DNA from: Pseudomonas sp. 7SR1
GTDB lineage: Bacteria > Pseudomonadota > Gammaproteobacteria > Pseudomonadales > Pseudomonadaceae
Length of the DNA stretch: 64,000 nucleotides
Direction: 5' to 3'
Assembly (NCBI RefSeq): GCF_900156465.1
Contig: NZ_LT707064.1
Span: 5,223,001-5,287,000, forward strand
This document shows, piece after piece, positions 8,674-19,492 of this stretch (its first letter is position 1; each line of letters begins with the position of its first letter). The position numbers and the translations under genes were made by a program. The notes beneath the pieces were generated by a model. It had not been told where the DNA came from, did not search any database, and saw only the letters and a program-made list of their open reading frames with translations.

Positions 8674-9435
8674 ATGAACAACGTCTCCCAGGCACCGTTG
8701 ATGCTGATAACCGGCGGCGGTCGTGGAGTGGGCGCCGCCACCGCGCGGCTGGCCGCCGCGCGGGGTTATGACGTCGCGATCAGCTATGTTGCCAACCAGG
8801 CTTCGGCACTGGCGGTGGTGGCGGATGTGCAGGCATTAGGGCGCCGGGCTCTGGCCGTGAGGGCCGACAGCGCGGACCCCGGCCAGGTGGCCGACTTGTT
8901 CACGGCCATCGACCGCTCGTTCGGCCGCCTCGATGTGCTGGTCAATAACGCCGGGGTCCTGTCCGTTCAGTCGCGCCTGGAGGATCTGGGCTTCGAGCGC
9001 ATGCAGCGCATCTTCGCGGTCAACTCAATCGGCCCGATGCTCTGCGCCCAGCAGGCAGTGAAGCGCATGGCCTACCGGCACAATGGTGCGGGCGGCGTGG
9101 TGATCAATGTCTCCTCGGCATCGGCGCGCCTCGGCAGCCCCAACGAATATGTCGACTACGCGGCATCCAAGGGAGCCCTGGAAACCTTCACCATCGGGTT
9201 GGCCAAGGAGGTCGCCCGGGAAGGCATACGCGTCAACGGCATCCGCCCCGGGCACATCTACACCGAAATGCACGCCAGCGGCGGCGAGCCGGGACGTGTC
9301 GATCGCGTCAAGGACACGATTCCCATGGGCCGCGGTGGCCAGCCGGAGGAAGTGGCGCGGGCCATCCTGTGGTTGGCCAGCGCGGAGGCATCGTTCGTTA
9401 CCGGTACGTTCCTGGATGTGACCGGGGGGAAATGA
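8674..9435 (+). CDS. Short-chain dehydrogenase/reductase (SDR) oxidoreductase
   Basis: A 253-residue classical SDR. Cofactor motif 'TGGGRGVGAA' (TGxxxGxG) at about 11-18, 'NNAGV' in strand 4, catalytic Ser in 'NVSSASARLG', YxxxK as 'YVDYAASKGAL', and the post-active-site 'RVNGIRPGHIYTEM'. An acidic residue does not clearly follow strand 2, so NADPH preference is possible. A strong AGGAGG lies nine bases before the ATG. Substrate unknown; the 3-oxoacyl-reductase/glucose-dehydrogenase-like branch is the nearest general description. It follows the EamA gene. Confidence 0.9.
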   Translation: MNNVSQAPLMLITGGGRGVGAATARLAAARGYDVAISYVANQASALAVVADVQALGRRALAVRADSADPGQVADLFTAIDRSFGRLDVLVNNAGVLSVQSRLEDLGFERMQRIFAVNSIGPMLCAQQAVKRMAYRHNGAGGVVINVSSASARLGSPNEYVDYAASKGALETFTIGLAKEVAREGIRVNGIRPGHIYTEMHASGGEPGRVDRVKDTIPMGRGGQPEEVARAILWLASAEASFVTGTFLDVTGGK

Positions 9436-9665
9436 GCGGGTAGGCCGGATCCGTCCGTCCCGCCAGGGCACTACCCACCCCGGAATTCTCCGGCCGATTG
9501 ACTGAGCGGCGCTGTCGGACGGGTCAGGTGGATTTGAACGGATCAGGCCCCTGGCGGTGGCAGATTAAAAGCTGCCCACTCCCCGGAACATCCATTGTTC
9601 GACGCGCCTCGAAGTGACGCCGTCCCTGAACCCATAACCTGATAGCCACCCTGGAGGAGATGGCT

Positions 9666-10916
9666 ATGACGCACCCCCGTTTTTTTGGACAGACCGTACT
9701 GACCTGCACGTTCATCCTGGCAATGATTGGTTGGGGAATCGGTTTCTATGGGCCGCCGATCTACATGCAAGCGGTCATGGATCGCACGGGTTGGCCAATC
9801 GCCCAGGTCTCGACTGCCGTCACCCTGCACTTGCTCAGCGGTACGATTGTCATCGCCAACCTGCCGAAGCTTTACGCACGATTCACAATCCCCGGCATCA
9901 CCCTGCTGGGCAGCATCGTCCTGGGCATCGGCGTGAATATCTGGGCTCATGCCAACCAGCCCTGGGTACTGTATGCCGGTGCCGTCTGCTCGGGTATGGG
10001 CTGGGTCACGTTGGGTGCCGTTGCCGTCAATACCCTGATCGCTCCCTGGTACGTCAAGGAAAGACCCAGGGCGTTGGGCAAGGCTTACAACGGCGCCAGC
10101 ATGGGTGGCGTGATCTTTTCGCCGTTGTGGGTGCTGCTGATCGAACGTTTCGGCTTTGCCACGGCAGCGTGGATGATCAGCACCATCGCCGTACTGCTCG
10201 TCGGTGTCTTCGCCTTCCTGGTGTTCAACAAGAGCCCACAAAGCCTGGGGCAACATCCCGATAACGCAGACCGGCCGGAACCTGTATCGATCGATGCCAG
10301 TGCAACCCCTTGGACCCTCCTGCAGACGTTCAGGTCGGCCAGTTTCCGCAGTCTGGCAGTCGGCATGTCCCTGGGGCTTTTCGCCCAGATCGGCCTGATC
10401 GCGCACTTGTATTCGATCCTGGCGGGACGCATGGGAGCCCATGACGCCTCCTTCGCCATGGGTCTGGCCACCGCCAGTGCGATGGGCGGGCGATACGTCG
10501 CCGCACGCCTCATGAGCCGAGGCATGAACCGCCGCCAGTTGGCCTGCCTCGGCTATGCCATCCAGATGCTGGGCACGCTGCTGCTTGCAGTCCTGGACCT
10601 TTATCCCATGGTGGTCTGGATAGCCGTGGTACTCATCGGCTCGGGCATTGGCAATGCCACCTCCCTGCCCCCCTTGATCGCACAAACCGAATTCAGCCGC
10701 GAACAAACAGCCAGGGTGATCGCTCTGATGGTCGCGATCAGCCAGGCCACCTACGCCTTCGCCCCGGCATTTTTCGGCGTGCTGCGCTGCGCCTTCACCG
10801 ATCCCGGTCACGCGATCCGAGCCGTGGTAACAGCCGCGGTCGTGGTGCAGGTGCTGGCCATTTTTTCGTTCTATCGGGGAGTATCCATTCGCCCTTTCAA
10901 GAAAGTCGTTTCCTGA
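9666..10916 (+). CDS. Major facilitator superfamily transporter
   Basis: About 416 residues with 12 predicted membrane helices. GGAGGAG at 9653-9659 is too close to the ATG at 9660, so the second ATG at 9666 is chosen. 'GWGIGFYGPPIYMQAVMDRTGW' near the N-terminus (helix 1 and loop) resembles the oxalate/formate-antiporter-like and monocarboxylate-type MFS branch; 'WYVKERPRALGKAYNGASMGG' forms the conserved loop 4-5 region. It probably carries an organic anion. It stands alone, about 230 bp after the SDR gene and 98 bp before the SnoaL-like gene. Confidence 0.87.
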   Translation: MTHPRFFGQTVLTCTFILAMIGWGIGFYGPPIYMQAVMDRTGWPIAQVSTAVTLHLLSGTIVIANLPKLYARFTIPGITLLGSIVLGIGVNIWAHANQPWVLYAGAVCSGMGWVTLGAVAVNTLIAPWYVKERPRALGKAYNGASMGGVIFSPLWVLLIERFGFATAAWMISTIAVLLVGVFAFLVFNKSPQSLGQHPDNADRPEPVSIDASATPWTLLQTFRSASFRSLAVGMSLGLFAQIGLIAHLYSILAGRMGAHDASFAMGLATASAMGGRYVAARLMSRGMNRRQLACLGYAIQMLGTLLLAVLDLYPMVVWIAVVLIGSGIGNATSLPPLIAQTEFSREQTARVIALMVAISQATYAFAPAFFGVLRCAFTDPGHAIRAVVTAAVVVQVLAIFSFYRGVSIRPFKKVVS

Positions 10917-11014
10917 TCTGTCGCATTCGAAGATTCAAGTACGACAGGCTCTGGATCGCATTGACTGCTGCAAGGTCATACGGTCATGGCTAACAGAACG
11001 GAGTAATCGCCCTT

Positions 11015-11407
11015 ATGACTTCGAACCTTGCAGCGCTTTATAACGCCTACATCGCCTGCCTGAATGCACAGGACTGGGAAAACCTGGGCCACTTCGTGCA
11101 CCCGGATGTGGTTCACAACGCAAGGCCACTAGGCTTGCACGGCTATCGCAGCATGCTGGAAGCCGACTATCGGAACATTCCCGACTTGCGCTTTGAAATC
11201 CAACTGCTGGTGGTCGACCCACCCCGGCTGGCAGCTCGCCTGGCATTCAATTGCACGCCGACCGGAGAGTTCCTGGGCCTTGCGGTCAACGGGACACGGA
11301 TCTGCTTCGCGGAAAACGTTTTCTACACGTTCGAGGACGGCAGGATCCGTGAGGTCTGGTCGGTCATCGACAAGGTCGCGATCGAAGCCCAGCTTCCATC
11401 GGCGTAG
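11015..11407 (+). CDS. SnoaL-like / ester cyclase family protein
   Basis: A 130-residue single-domain protein of the NTF2-like fold. 'LAALYNAYIACLNAQDWENLGHFVHPDVVHNARPLG' (start region) and 'GRIREVWSVIDKVAIEAQL' (end) match the SnoaL-like polyketide-cyclase or ester-cyclase family. These are small enzymes or ligand-binding proteins and many have no known role. Nothing in the neighbourhood points to a polyketide pathway. It could be an accessory to the upstream MFS transporter. Full length for the family. Confidence 0.8.
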   Translation: MTSNLAALYNAYIACLNAQDWENLGHFVHPDVVHNARPLGLHGYRSMLEADYRNIPDLRFEIQLLVVDPPRLAARLAFNCTPTGEFLGLAVNGTRICFAENVFYTFEDGRIREVWSVIDKVAIEAQLPSA

Positions 11408-11471
11408 CGGATACTCAAGGCCGCAGGTCGGTTGAGCATCGACCTGAGCAACCACCTCGATTTCCCGAGCC

Positions 11472-13538
<2,067 letters not shown>

Positions 13539-13819
13539 GGACACCATCACCTCCGTCAAGAAAACCGCAGGCGCCAGCTCTTCAACCGAGGCGCCGCTCG
13601 TTTCCATATGAGGCCGCTACGGGACATTCGTTGCATCGAATCAGGAGAAAGCCTGCCAGACGCAATCGGCCAGGTCGGAGCGAAGCTCGATCGGCTTGAA
13701 AGTGCGGGCTTCGGACAAAACACCAGGACGATGCCTTGCTGGGGGTGATTGCACTGCAACCTCCCATATCCCTTCGCAGCGGACGCGCAGCGTTCAGCTC
13801 GGCAGCTCTCGACGCGGCA

Positions 13820-14182
13820 TCACTCTGCAACCAGCAGCCTCTTCACCTCGGCGACAATCGAGTCTATGTCGAATGGCTTGGGCAGCACCGCATCGAACAG
13901 GTCCGATCGCGTCATGCCCAGGTGCGCCTGGGCACCGCTCATCAAGATGATGGGCAGCCCATTGACGGACGGCAAGGCTCGCACGGCCGTGGCGAACTCA
14001 AGACCATCCATGACCGGCATCATGAAGTCAGTAATGATCAGGGCTGGACGTTCTCTTTCCAGCACTTCGAGTCCTTTTTGACCATTGCTGGCCGTTACCA
14101 CCATGAAGCCCTCGTCCTCTAGCGCAAAACTGAGGATGTCAGCGATCAGATACTCGTCGTCGACGACCAGGATGGTGGTCAT
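13820..14182 (-). CDS. Single-domain response regulator (CheY-like receiver)
   Basis: A 120-residue stand-alone receiver. Acidic pair in 'LVVDDEYLIAD', phospho-acceptor Asp52 in 'IITDFMMPVMDG', conserved Ser in 'IILMSGAQ', and Lys in 'VLPKPFDIDSI'. All catalytic residues are present, and there is no output domain. It begins 23 bp after the stop of the KaiC-like gene on the same strand, so the two are almost certainly co-transcribed. Its kinase and target are unknown; no histidine kinase is adjacent, so either a distant kinase or the KaiC-like ATPase may be its partner. Confidence 0.9.
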   Translation of the reverse strand: MTTILVVDDEYLIADILSFALEDEGFMVVTASNGQKGLEVLERERPALIITDFMMPVMDGLEFATAVRALPSVNGLPIILMSGAQAHLGMTRSDLFDAVLPKPFDIDSIVAEVKRLLVAE

Positions 14183-14205
14183 GTCAATTCAACCCGCTCA
14201 AAGAC

Positions 14206-15645
14206 TTATGATATTGAACCAGGCAATGACTCAGCTGAGACTGAAGGTTCATTTCTCAAAGCCTTTTCAAGGAAAACATCTTGATCCCGGATGACCACCT
14301 CGAATCGCGACGGGTCATAAGAGCTGTCTCGTACCTTAAGAATGGAGAGCGTCCTTCTTAGTTCAGAGCGATCCTCGAGGAAGCGCATGAGCATCAGGTT
14401 GTCGACGATGCTGGACAGGTCCGAGTTCGGTGAGCTGACCTCGGAGCCGAATAGGTCACGCATCTCCCAGGAGGCGAACACCGTAACGCCCCTGGCCCTG
14501 AGCTCGTTCATGAGCGCGCTGTAGAAATCCGTAATCCGCGCGGGGTTGGTCGAAGTCCTTGTCATGCCGCTCAGGCTATCGATGAACAGGCGCTTGATAC
14601 CCTTTTCCTTCACGATGTCCAGCAGTCGTGCGCCGAGTCCGTCCAGCAGGCCTTCGGTGGTGGGCTGCCAGGCAATGCTCAATGCTCCGCTTTTTTCCAT
14701 GCCTTCGATATCGATACCCAGGGAGAGGCCTTTGAGGCGCAGTCGCTGCGGGCTTTCATAGAATCCAAAATGCAAGCCAGGGGCGTCTGCCGTCGACTGG
14801 GCGAGGAATTTGAGACCCAGCGTCGTCTTCCCGATCCCGGAAGGACCAATGACCAGGGACACACTGGAGCTGTACAAGCCTCCGCCCAATATGTCATCCA
14901 GAGAGTCGATCCCGCTGGCGATACGCGTCATGTTGGCACTGTCCGGGGCGGAAGGACGACTGTACAGGCTTTCCAGGCGCGGATAGACAACCAGGCCGTC
15001 ATCGTTGATTTCACATTCGTGAAGACCGGTCAGCGCGCTGCTGCCGCGGGTCTTGCGCAGCTGGATACGCCGTACCGAGCGCGTCCCGAACAGCTCCTCT
15101 CCCATTTCGATGACACCATCGACCATCGTGTGCTCGGGGCTGCCGTCGTCAAGCCGTGAACTGGTAAGGAACAATACGGTGCAACCGGCAAAAGCGGCAT
15201 GCCCCTGCAGCTCCGAGATGAATTTCTTGGTATCGATAGGCGAATCGGCCTTGGAACGCGCATTGAGCAGACCATCGACCACCATCACGGTCGCCTTTTG
15301 TCGGCTGATCTCGCGTCTGAGCAGCTTCACGACTTCATCCAGGCCTTCGTTTTCCAACGTATCGAATGCGCTGACAAACTGGATTTCGGCGCCGACCTTG
15401 GATGCGTCGAAAAAACTCAGCGTAGAAAGAAACTGGAAAAGTCGATCATGTGATTCGGCCAACAGCGTGGCGACTAAAACCCGGCCGCCACTGCGGGCGT
15501 GATGGAATCCAAGCTGGTTCGCCAGGATCGTCTTGCCTGACCCTGGGCGTCCCTGGATTATGTATGAAGCACCCGCGACCAACCCTCCCTGGAGCAGCGC
15601 GTCGAGTCCTTCGATTCCGCTTTCAAGGCGTTTTAGCTTTTCCAC
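14206..15645 (-). CDS. KaiC-like double-domain ATPase (RecA/RadA-KaiC superfamily)
   Basis: A 479-residue protein with two KaiC domains. Walker A: 'GRPGSGKT' (32-39) and 'GPSGIGKTT' (Lys273). Walker B-like strands: 'ATVMVVDGLL' and 'KRLFIDSLSG'. Compared by eye with cyanobacterial KaiC, the second domain has Ser411-Ser412 where KaiC carries its autophosphorylated Ser431-Thr432. In each domain only the second of the two catalytic glutamates seems kept ('LLAESHD', 'GFYESPQ'). No kaiA or kaiB homologue is nearby. Bacterial relatives outside cyanobacteria are linked to stress or signalling, not necessarily to a clock. It pairs with a receiver gene 23 bp downstream. Confidence 0.87.
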   Translation of the reverse strand: MEKLKRLESGIEGLDALLQGGLVAGASYIIQGRPGSGKTILANQLGFHHARSGGRVLVATLLAESHDRLFQFLSTLSFFDASKVGAEIQFVSAFDTLENEGLDEVVKLLRREISRQKATVMVVDGLLNARSKADSPIDTKKFISELQGHAAFAGCTVLFLTSSRLDDGSPEHTMVDGVIEMGEELFGTRSVRRIQLRKTRGSSALTGLHECEINDDGLVVYPRLESLYSRPSAPDSANMTRIASGIDSLDDILGGGLYSSSVSLVIGPSGIGKTTLGLKFLAQSTADAPGLHFGFYESPQRLRLKGLSLGIDIEGMEKSGALSIAWQPTTEGLLDGLGARLLDIVKEKGIKRLFIDSLSGMTRTSTNPARITDFYSALMNELRARGVTVFASWEMRDLFGSEVSSPNSDLSSIVDNLMLMRFLEDRSELRRTLSILKVRDSSYDPSRFEVVIRDQDVFLEKALRNEPSVSAESLPGSIS

Positions 15646-15824
15646 AATGCGACCCTGATCTGAAAAAACAGGCTGTTCAAGCCCAATGAAGGGGATGCTA
15701 ACGCCATTTCCGCTTCGGAGCCATTCAGGTCGAGCGTAAAGTTGGATTGGGGATCGCTCGCCTTGAGCCGATACGCCCTCACGGACACCGCCTGGCCGAT
15801 GCCCGCCGTTTCTTCAATCAGTGC

Positions 15825-17114
15825 TCAGAACAAGGCATCCAATAACCGGTAATAGCCGATTCCGGCCGCCAGATACAACCGCTGCAACCCGTGAAATGGA
15901 ATTCGACGCAGCGGCATGACCGGGAACGGGAACGCCTGGGTCGCCCCCGACAGCTTCGCGGCCAGGTGCTTGCCTAACGCCGTGGACAGGGCGATGCCGC
16001 GACCGTTGTAACCAAGCAGGACGCACAGCCCCGGCGCCGGCTCATGGACATGCGGAAGAAAACTCTGGGTCAGCGCCACCCGACCACTCCACCGATACTC
16101 GACAGGCACCTGCGCCGCTTGCGGAAACAGCGCCGCCAGGGAACGCTCCAGGTGCGCCCAGTCGCGGGGCTGGGATGGCTCCGAAAACGGCCCACGTCCT
16201 CCCAGGAGCAAACGCCCCTGGGCATCCAGCTTGAAGTACAGCAGCAAGCGTCGAGAGTCCGAACAGACCTCGCCACCGGGCAGGATGCTCTTGCGGATCG
16301 CCGATGGCAGCGGACGGGTCGCAATGATGAAGCTGTTGGCTGCAACGACAGTCTGGCGCAAGCCGGGCCACAGGTCGTCGGTATAGCCATCCGTGGCCAA
16401 TAGCACCCGTTGCGCACTGACCCTGGCCCCTTGCACGGTGGACAACGTCCAGCCCGACGGCTGTCGCTGCAACCGCGTGACACGGCTGTGGCCGTGGATC
16501 ATCGCGCCCTGCCCCAATGCGGCCTTTGCCAGGCCACGGGCGTAACTCAGCGGATGCAAGCTGCCGGCCCGCGGATCAACCCAGCCACCCAGATAGTTGT
16601 CGGTACCGATGCGTTGGCTGACGGCAGTCCGGTCCAGCAGCTCCACCTGGACTCCACGGCGTTGCCACTGCCCGGCGCGCTGCTCGATGACTTTCATCGC
16701 GGCGGACGAACAAGCGGGTTGAATCCAGCCTTTCTGGGTCGCATCACAGTCGATTGCATACCGGCGGACCAACGAAAACACTTCGTCGGCGGCGCAACCG
16801 GCTACATCGAGCATCGCTTCGGCACGGGCCGCACCGAATTTGGCGTGCAATTGATCGGGATCGAACTTCAGCCCGGGAATCACCTGGCCGCCGTTGCGTC
16901 CCGAAGCCCCCCAGCCGGGCTCCCCGGCATCCAGCACACAGACATCGACCCCCGCCTCGGCCAATCGCAAGGCCGTGACCAAACCGGTGTAGCCGGCCCC
17001 CACGATGGCGATATCCACCTGTTTGTCTTCAGCCAGCGCCGGCGTTTGCACCGCCGGCGCAGCAGTCGCGGCCCAGAGCGAGGCCGGCAGTTGCGGTGCG
17101 AAAGGGGCATTCAT
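15825..17114 (-). CDS. FAD-dependent amine/amino-acid oxidase (DAO family, PuuB-like)
   Basis: A 429-residue flavoprotein. Rossmann motif 'IVGAGYTGLVTALRLAEAG' at about 38-56, then 'GWGASGRNGGQVIPGLKF', the signature of the gamma-glutamylputrescine oxidoreductase / glycine oxidase-like DAO family; the C-terminal 'GYNGRGIALSTALGKHLA' is the second flavin-contacting block. It probably oxidises an amine or amino-acid substrate with release of H2O2 or via the respiratory chain. It overlaps by four bases the upstream ATPase gene of an amino-acid ABC importer, so uptake and oxidation of one substrate is the simplest reading. The substrate is unknown. Confidence 0.88.
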   Translation of the reverse strand: MNAPFAPQLPASLWAATAAPAVQTPALAEDKQVDIAIVGAGYTGLVTALRLAEAGVDVCVLDAGEPGWGASGRNGGQVIPGLKFDPDQLHAKFGAARAEAMLDVAGCAADEVFSLVRRYAIDCDATQKGWIQPACSSAAMKVIEQRAGQWQRRGVQVELLDRTAVSQRIGTDNYLGGWVDPRAGSLHPLSYARGLAKAALGQGAMIHGHSRVTRLQRQPSGWTLSTVQGARVSAQRVLLATDGYTDDLWPGLRQTVVAANSFIIATRPLPSAIRKSILPGGEVCSDSRRLLLYFKLDAQGRLLLGGRGPFSEPSQPRDWAHLERSLAALFPQAAQVPVEYRWSGRVALTQSFLPHVHEPAPGLCVLLGYNGRGIALSTALGKHLAAKLSGATQAFPFPVMPLRRIPFHGLQRLYLAAGIGYYRLLDALF

Positions 17115-17857
17115 GCCTGCACCTGCGCGCTGTGGTCGAGCAACCGGCGAAGAAAATCCTGGGTGCGTGGGTGGGTCGGGGTGCTCAATACTTCTCGGGC
17201 CGGCCCTGACTCGACGATCTTGCCGCCGTGAAGGAAGCAGACCTTGTCGGCCACGTCCCGAGCGAACGCCATTTCGTGTGTCACCACGATCATGGTCATG
17301 CCCTCGTTGGCCAGGTTGCGCATCACCGTCAACACCTCGCCCACCAGCTCTGGATCCAGGGCCGAGGTCGGTTCGTCGAAGAGAATCGCCTGGGGGTTCA
17401 TCGCCAGTGCCCGGGCAATGGCGACACGTTGCTGCTGCCCACCGGACAGTTCGTCCGGGTAGGCATTCATCCGATGGGACAAGCCGACCTTATCCATCAG
17501 CGCCTCGGCATTTCTGCGGGCGACCTGAGGTTTTTCCTTCTTCACGTAGATGGGCCCCTCCATGACATTTTCCAGGGCCGTACGGTGCGGGAACAGGTTG
17601 AAACGCTGGAAAACCATCGCCACCCGGGTGCGAATGTCGTGGATGCTCCTGGCGTTGCGATCAACCCGTTCTTGGCTGACCAGAACGTCGCCCTGGTCAT
17701 AACTCTCCAGGCCGTTGATACAACGCAGCAACGTAGACTTTCCCGACCCCGATGGGCCGATCAGGCACACCACTTCACCGCTCTTGACCTGCAAGTCGAT
17801 GCCTTCGAGGACCGGCACGCTGCCGTAACGCTTGTGAATGCCCTTGATCTCGATCAT
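17111..17857 (-). CDS. Amino-acid ABC transporter ATP-binding protein
   Basis: 248 residues, full length for the polar-amino-acid-transport ATPase (GlnQ/HisP) family. Walker A '[13 protein letters not shown]', Q-loop '[11 protein letters not shown]', signature '[15 protein letters not shown]', Walker B '[13 protein letters not shown]', and the H-loop in 'VVTHEMAFA'. It overlaps the permease gene upstream and the oxidase gene downstream by four bases each, giving a tightly coupled unit of binding protein, permease, ATPase and oxidase. Confidence 0.93.
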   Translation of the reverse strand: MIEIKGIHKRYGSVPVLEGIDLQVKSGEVVCLIGPSGSGKSTLLRCINGLESYDQGDVLVSQERVDRNARSIHDIRTRVAMVFQRFNLFPHRTALENVMEGPIYVKKEKPQVARRNAEALMDKVGLSHRMNAYPDELSGGQQQRVAIARALAMNPQAILFDEPTSALDPELVGEVLTVMRNLANEGMTMIVVTHEMAFARDVADKVCFLHGGKIVESGPAREVLSTPTHPRTQDFLRRLLDHSAQVQA

Positions 17858-18522
17858 GACGTTCTCCGGGTGCTGAAGCGTGCTTCCAGACGACGCAGCG
17901 CAAAGGACAGCGGCAGGCTCATCGCCAGGTAGAGCAATGCCACCAGGGTGTAGACCGTCATGTTCTCGAAGGTCGAAGAAGCGATCAATTGCCCCGCACG
18001 CGTCATCTCGGCCACGGTGATAGTGGAGACCAGCGACGAGTCCTTGAGCATCATGACCAGGGTGTTGCCGTAGGGCGGCAAGGCAATGCGCAATGCCTGG
18101 GGCAGCACCACTCGCCGCATCACCATCGCACCGCGCATGCCCAGGGATTCGGCCGCCTCGATCTGCCCTTGCTGGATCGCCTGGATACCGGCCCGGAAGT
18201 TCTCGGCCTGATACGCCGAATAAGCGATCCCCAGGCCAATGATGCCGGCCTGCATTGCAGTCAGCTGGATGCCGAATTCCGGCAGGACGAAATAGATATA
18301 GAACAGCTGCACAATGATCGGCAGCCCGCGGATGACGTTCACCACGCTGATGGCGAACAAGGCGATCGCCCTTATCCTGGAAACCATCATCAGGGCCAGG
18401 ACCAACCCGATCAGCGAGCTGAGTACAAACGACCCGGCCGTCACCTGAAGAGTGACCACCGCCCCTTTGAGCAGGATTGGAAGGAAGTCCAAGGCATTCT
18501 GGAGAAACATAAGGCTACCCAC
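17854..18522 (-). CDS. Amino-acid ABC transporter permease (HisM/GlnP family)
   Basis: 222 residues with five to six membrane helices. The ATPase-contact EAA loop is 'EAAESLGMRGAMVMRRVVLPQAL', and 'GLPIIVQLFYIYFVLPEFGI' is the usual sequence in polar-amino-acid permeases. Only one permease gene is present, so it presumably forms a homodimer. It lies between the binding-protein gene (48 bp upstream) and the ATPase gene (four-base overlap). Confidence 0.92.
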   Translation of the reverse strand: MGSLMFLQNALDFLPILLKGAVVTLQVTAGSFVLSSLIGLVLALMMVSRIRAIALFAISVVNVIRGLPIIVQLFYIYFVLPEFGIQLTAMQAGIIGLGIAYSAYQAENFRAGIQAIQQGQIEAAESLGMRGAMVMRRVVLPQALRIALPPYGNTLVMMLKDSSLVSTITVAEMTRAGQLIASSTFENMTVYTLVALLYLAMSLPLSFALRRLEARFSTRRTS

Positions 18523-18570
18523 GAAACAATGAGTGGACCCGCCCGCCGTTGCGGGCGGTCGACAAAACCG

Positions 18571-19329
18571 TCAGTTGAGCTTCCACTTCCTGATGATCTG
18601 GTCGAGGGAACCATCGGCCTTGATAGCGGCGATGCCTTTGTTGACCTGCGCAAGCTTCGCACTGTCTCCCTTGCGCATGATCAGGCAGACATCCCCCATC
18701 ACCACGGGCTGATAGCTCTGGACCAGATGCACCTTGTTCTGCGTGCCTTGAGCCAACTGGTAGGCGACCACCGGACGATCGGCAAAGCCTGCCTTGATCC
18801 GACCAAGCGCCAGGTCGCGCATCAGGTCGGGAATCGAGTCGTAGCCACGCACTTCCTTGAAGACACCGCGCTTGTTCAGCTCATCGATGAACACCGTGCC
18901 GACCTGGGCGCCGACCACCTCACCGGCAAAATCCTCCATGCGGGTGTACGGGGTCTGGTCGTCGGCCTTGACGATCAGACCCTCGCCATAGCTGAAGACC
19001 GGGTCGGAATACTGCACCACCTTTTCCCGCGCCGGCGTGCGAAGCATGGCGGCGGAAATCAGGTCGATCTTGTTTGAAGTCAGGGAGGGAATCAGCGAAG
19101 CGAAGGTGGTCTGCTGGATCTCCACCTCGAAGCCGCCAGCCTTGGCCACTGCCTGCGCGGCGTCGACCATCATGCCCTGGATACTCTGGCTCTTGACGTC
19201 GAGGAAGGTGAAGGGAATACCCGTCGCGGTTGCGCCAACCTTGTAGACGGGTTCGGCGGCGACGCTGGCCGAAGCGATGCCGCAGGCCAGAGCGACAACG
19301 AGCGTGAGTGCACGAAAGCGAGTAAGCAT
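18571..19329 (-). CDS. Periplasmic amino-acid ABC substrate-binding protein
   Basis: 252 residues: a signal peptide (hydrophobic stretch to 'ASASVAA', cleavage near 25), then the type-2 binding-protein fold. 'GATATGIPFTFLDVKSQSIQGMMVD' replaces the usual 'YPPFE' pocket entry, so the ligand may not be a standard polar amino acid. 'MLRTPAREKVVQYSDPVFSYGEGLIV' is the conserved hinge region. First gene of the operon, transcribed away from the IclR regulator. With the downstream oxidase it suggests an amine or unusual amino acid as substrate. Confidence 0.9.
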   Translation of the reverse strand: MLTRFRALTLVVALACGIASASVAAEPVYKVGATATGIPFTFLDVKSQSIQGMMVDAAQAVAKAGGFEVEIQQTTFASLIPSLTSNKIDLISAAMLRTPAREKVVQYSDPVFSYGEGLIVKADDQTPYTRMEDFAGEVVGAQVGTVFIDELNKRGVFKEVRGYDSIPDLMRDLALGRIKAGFADRPVVAYQLAQGTQNKVHLVQSYQPVVMGDVCLIMRKGDSAKLAQVNKGIAAIKADGSLDQIIRKWKLN

Positions 19330-19448
19330 GGCGTATCTCCCAATGGACGCTTTTATTTGTCTTAAGTCCGGTAAGGGTGCCCCAGGTGTATGGCAGGAGG
19401 CTCAAAATGAATATAAACGATTTACTTGAATCGTAAAGAGATTTATAA

Positions 19449-19465
19449 GTATCGAATATCGATAC
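19449..19465. promoter_or_regulatory. Candidate IclR-type operator (perfect inverted repeat)
   Basis: A perfect 7-bp inverted repeat GTATCGA-ATA-TCGATAC in the 163-bp divergent region between the ABC importer operon (minus) and the IclR regulator (plus), 27 bp before the regulator's start. The size and spacing suit IclR-family sites, which are about 15-bp palindromes, and the region is AT-rich like a promoter. Assignment to the adjacent regulator is inference. Confidence 0.5.
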
Positions 19466-19492
19466 GCATGAAGCAAAAACAAGGAATTCCAC

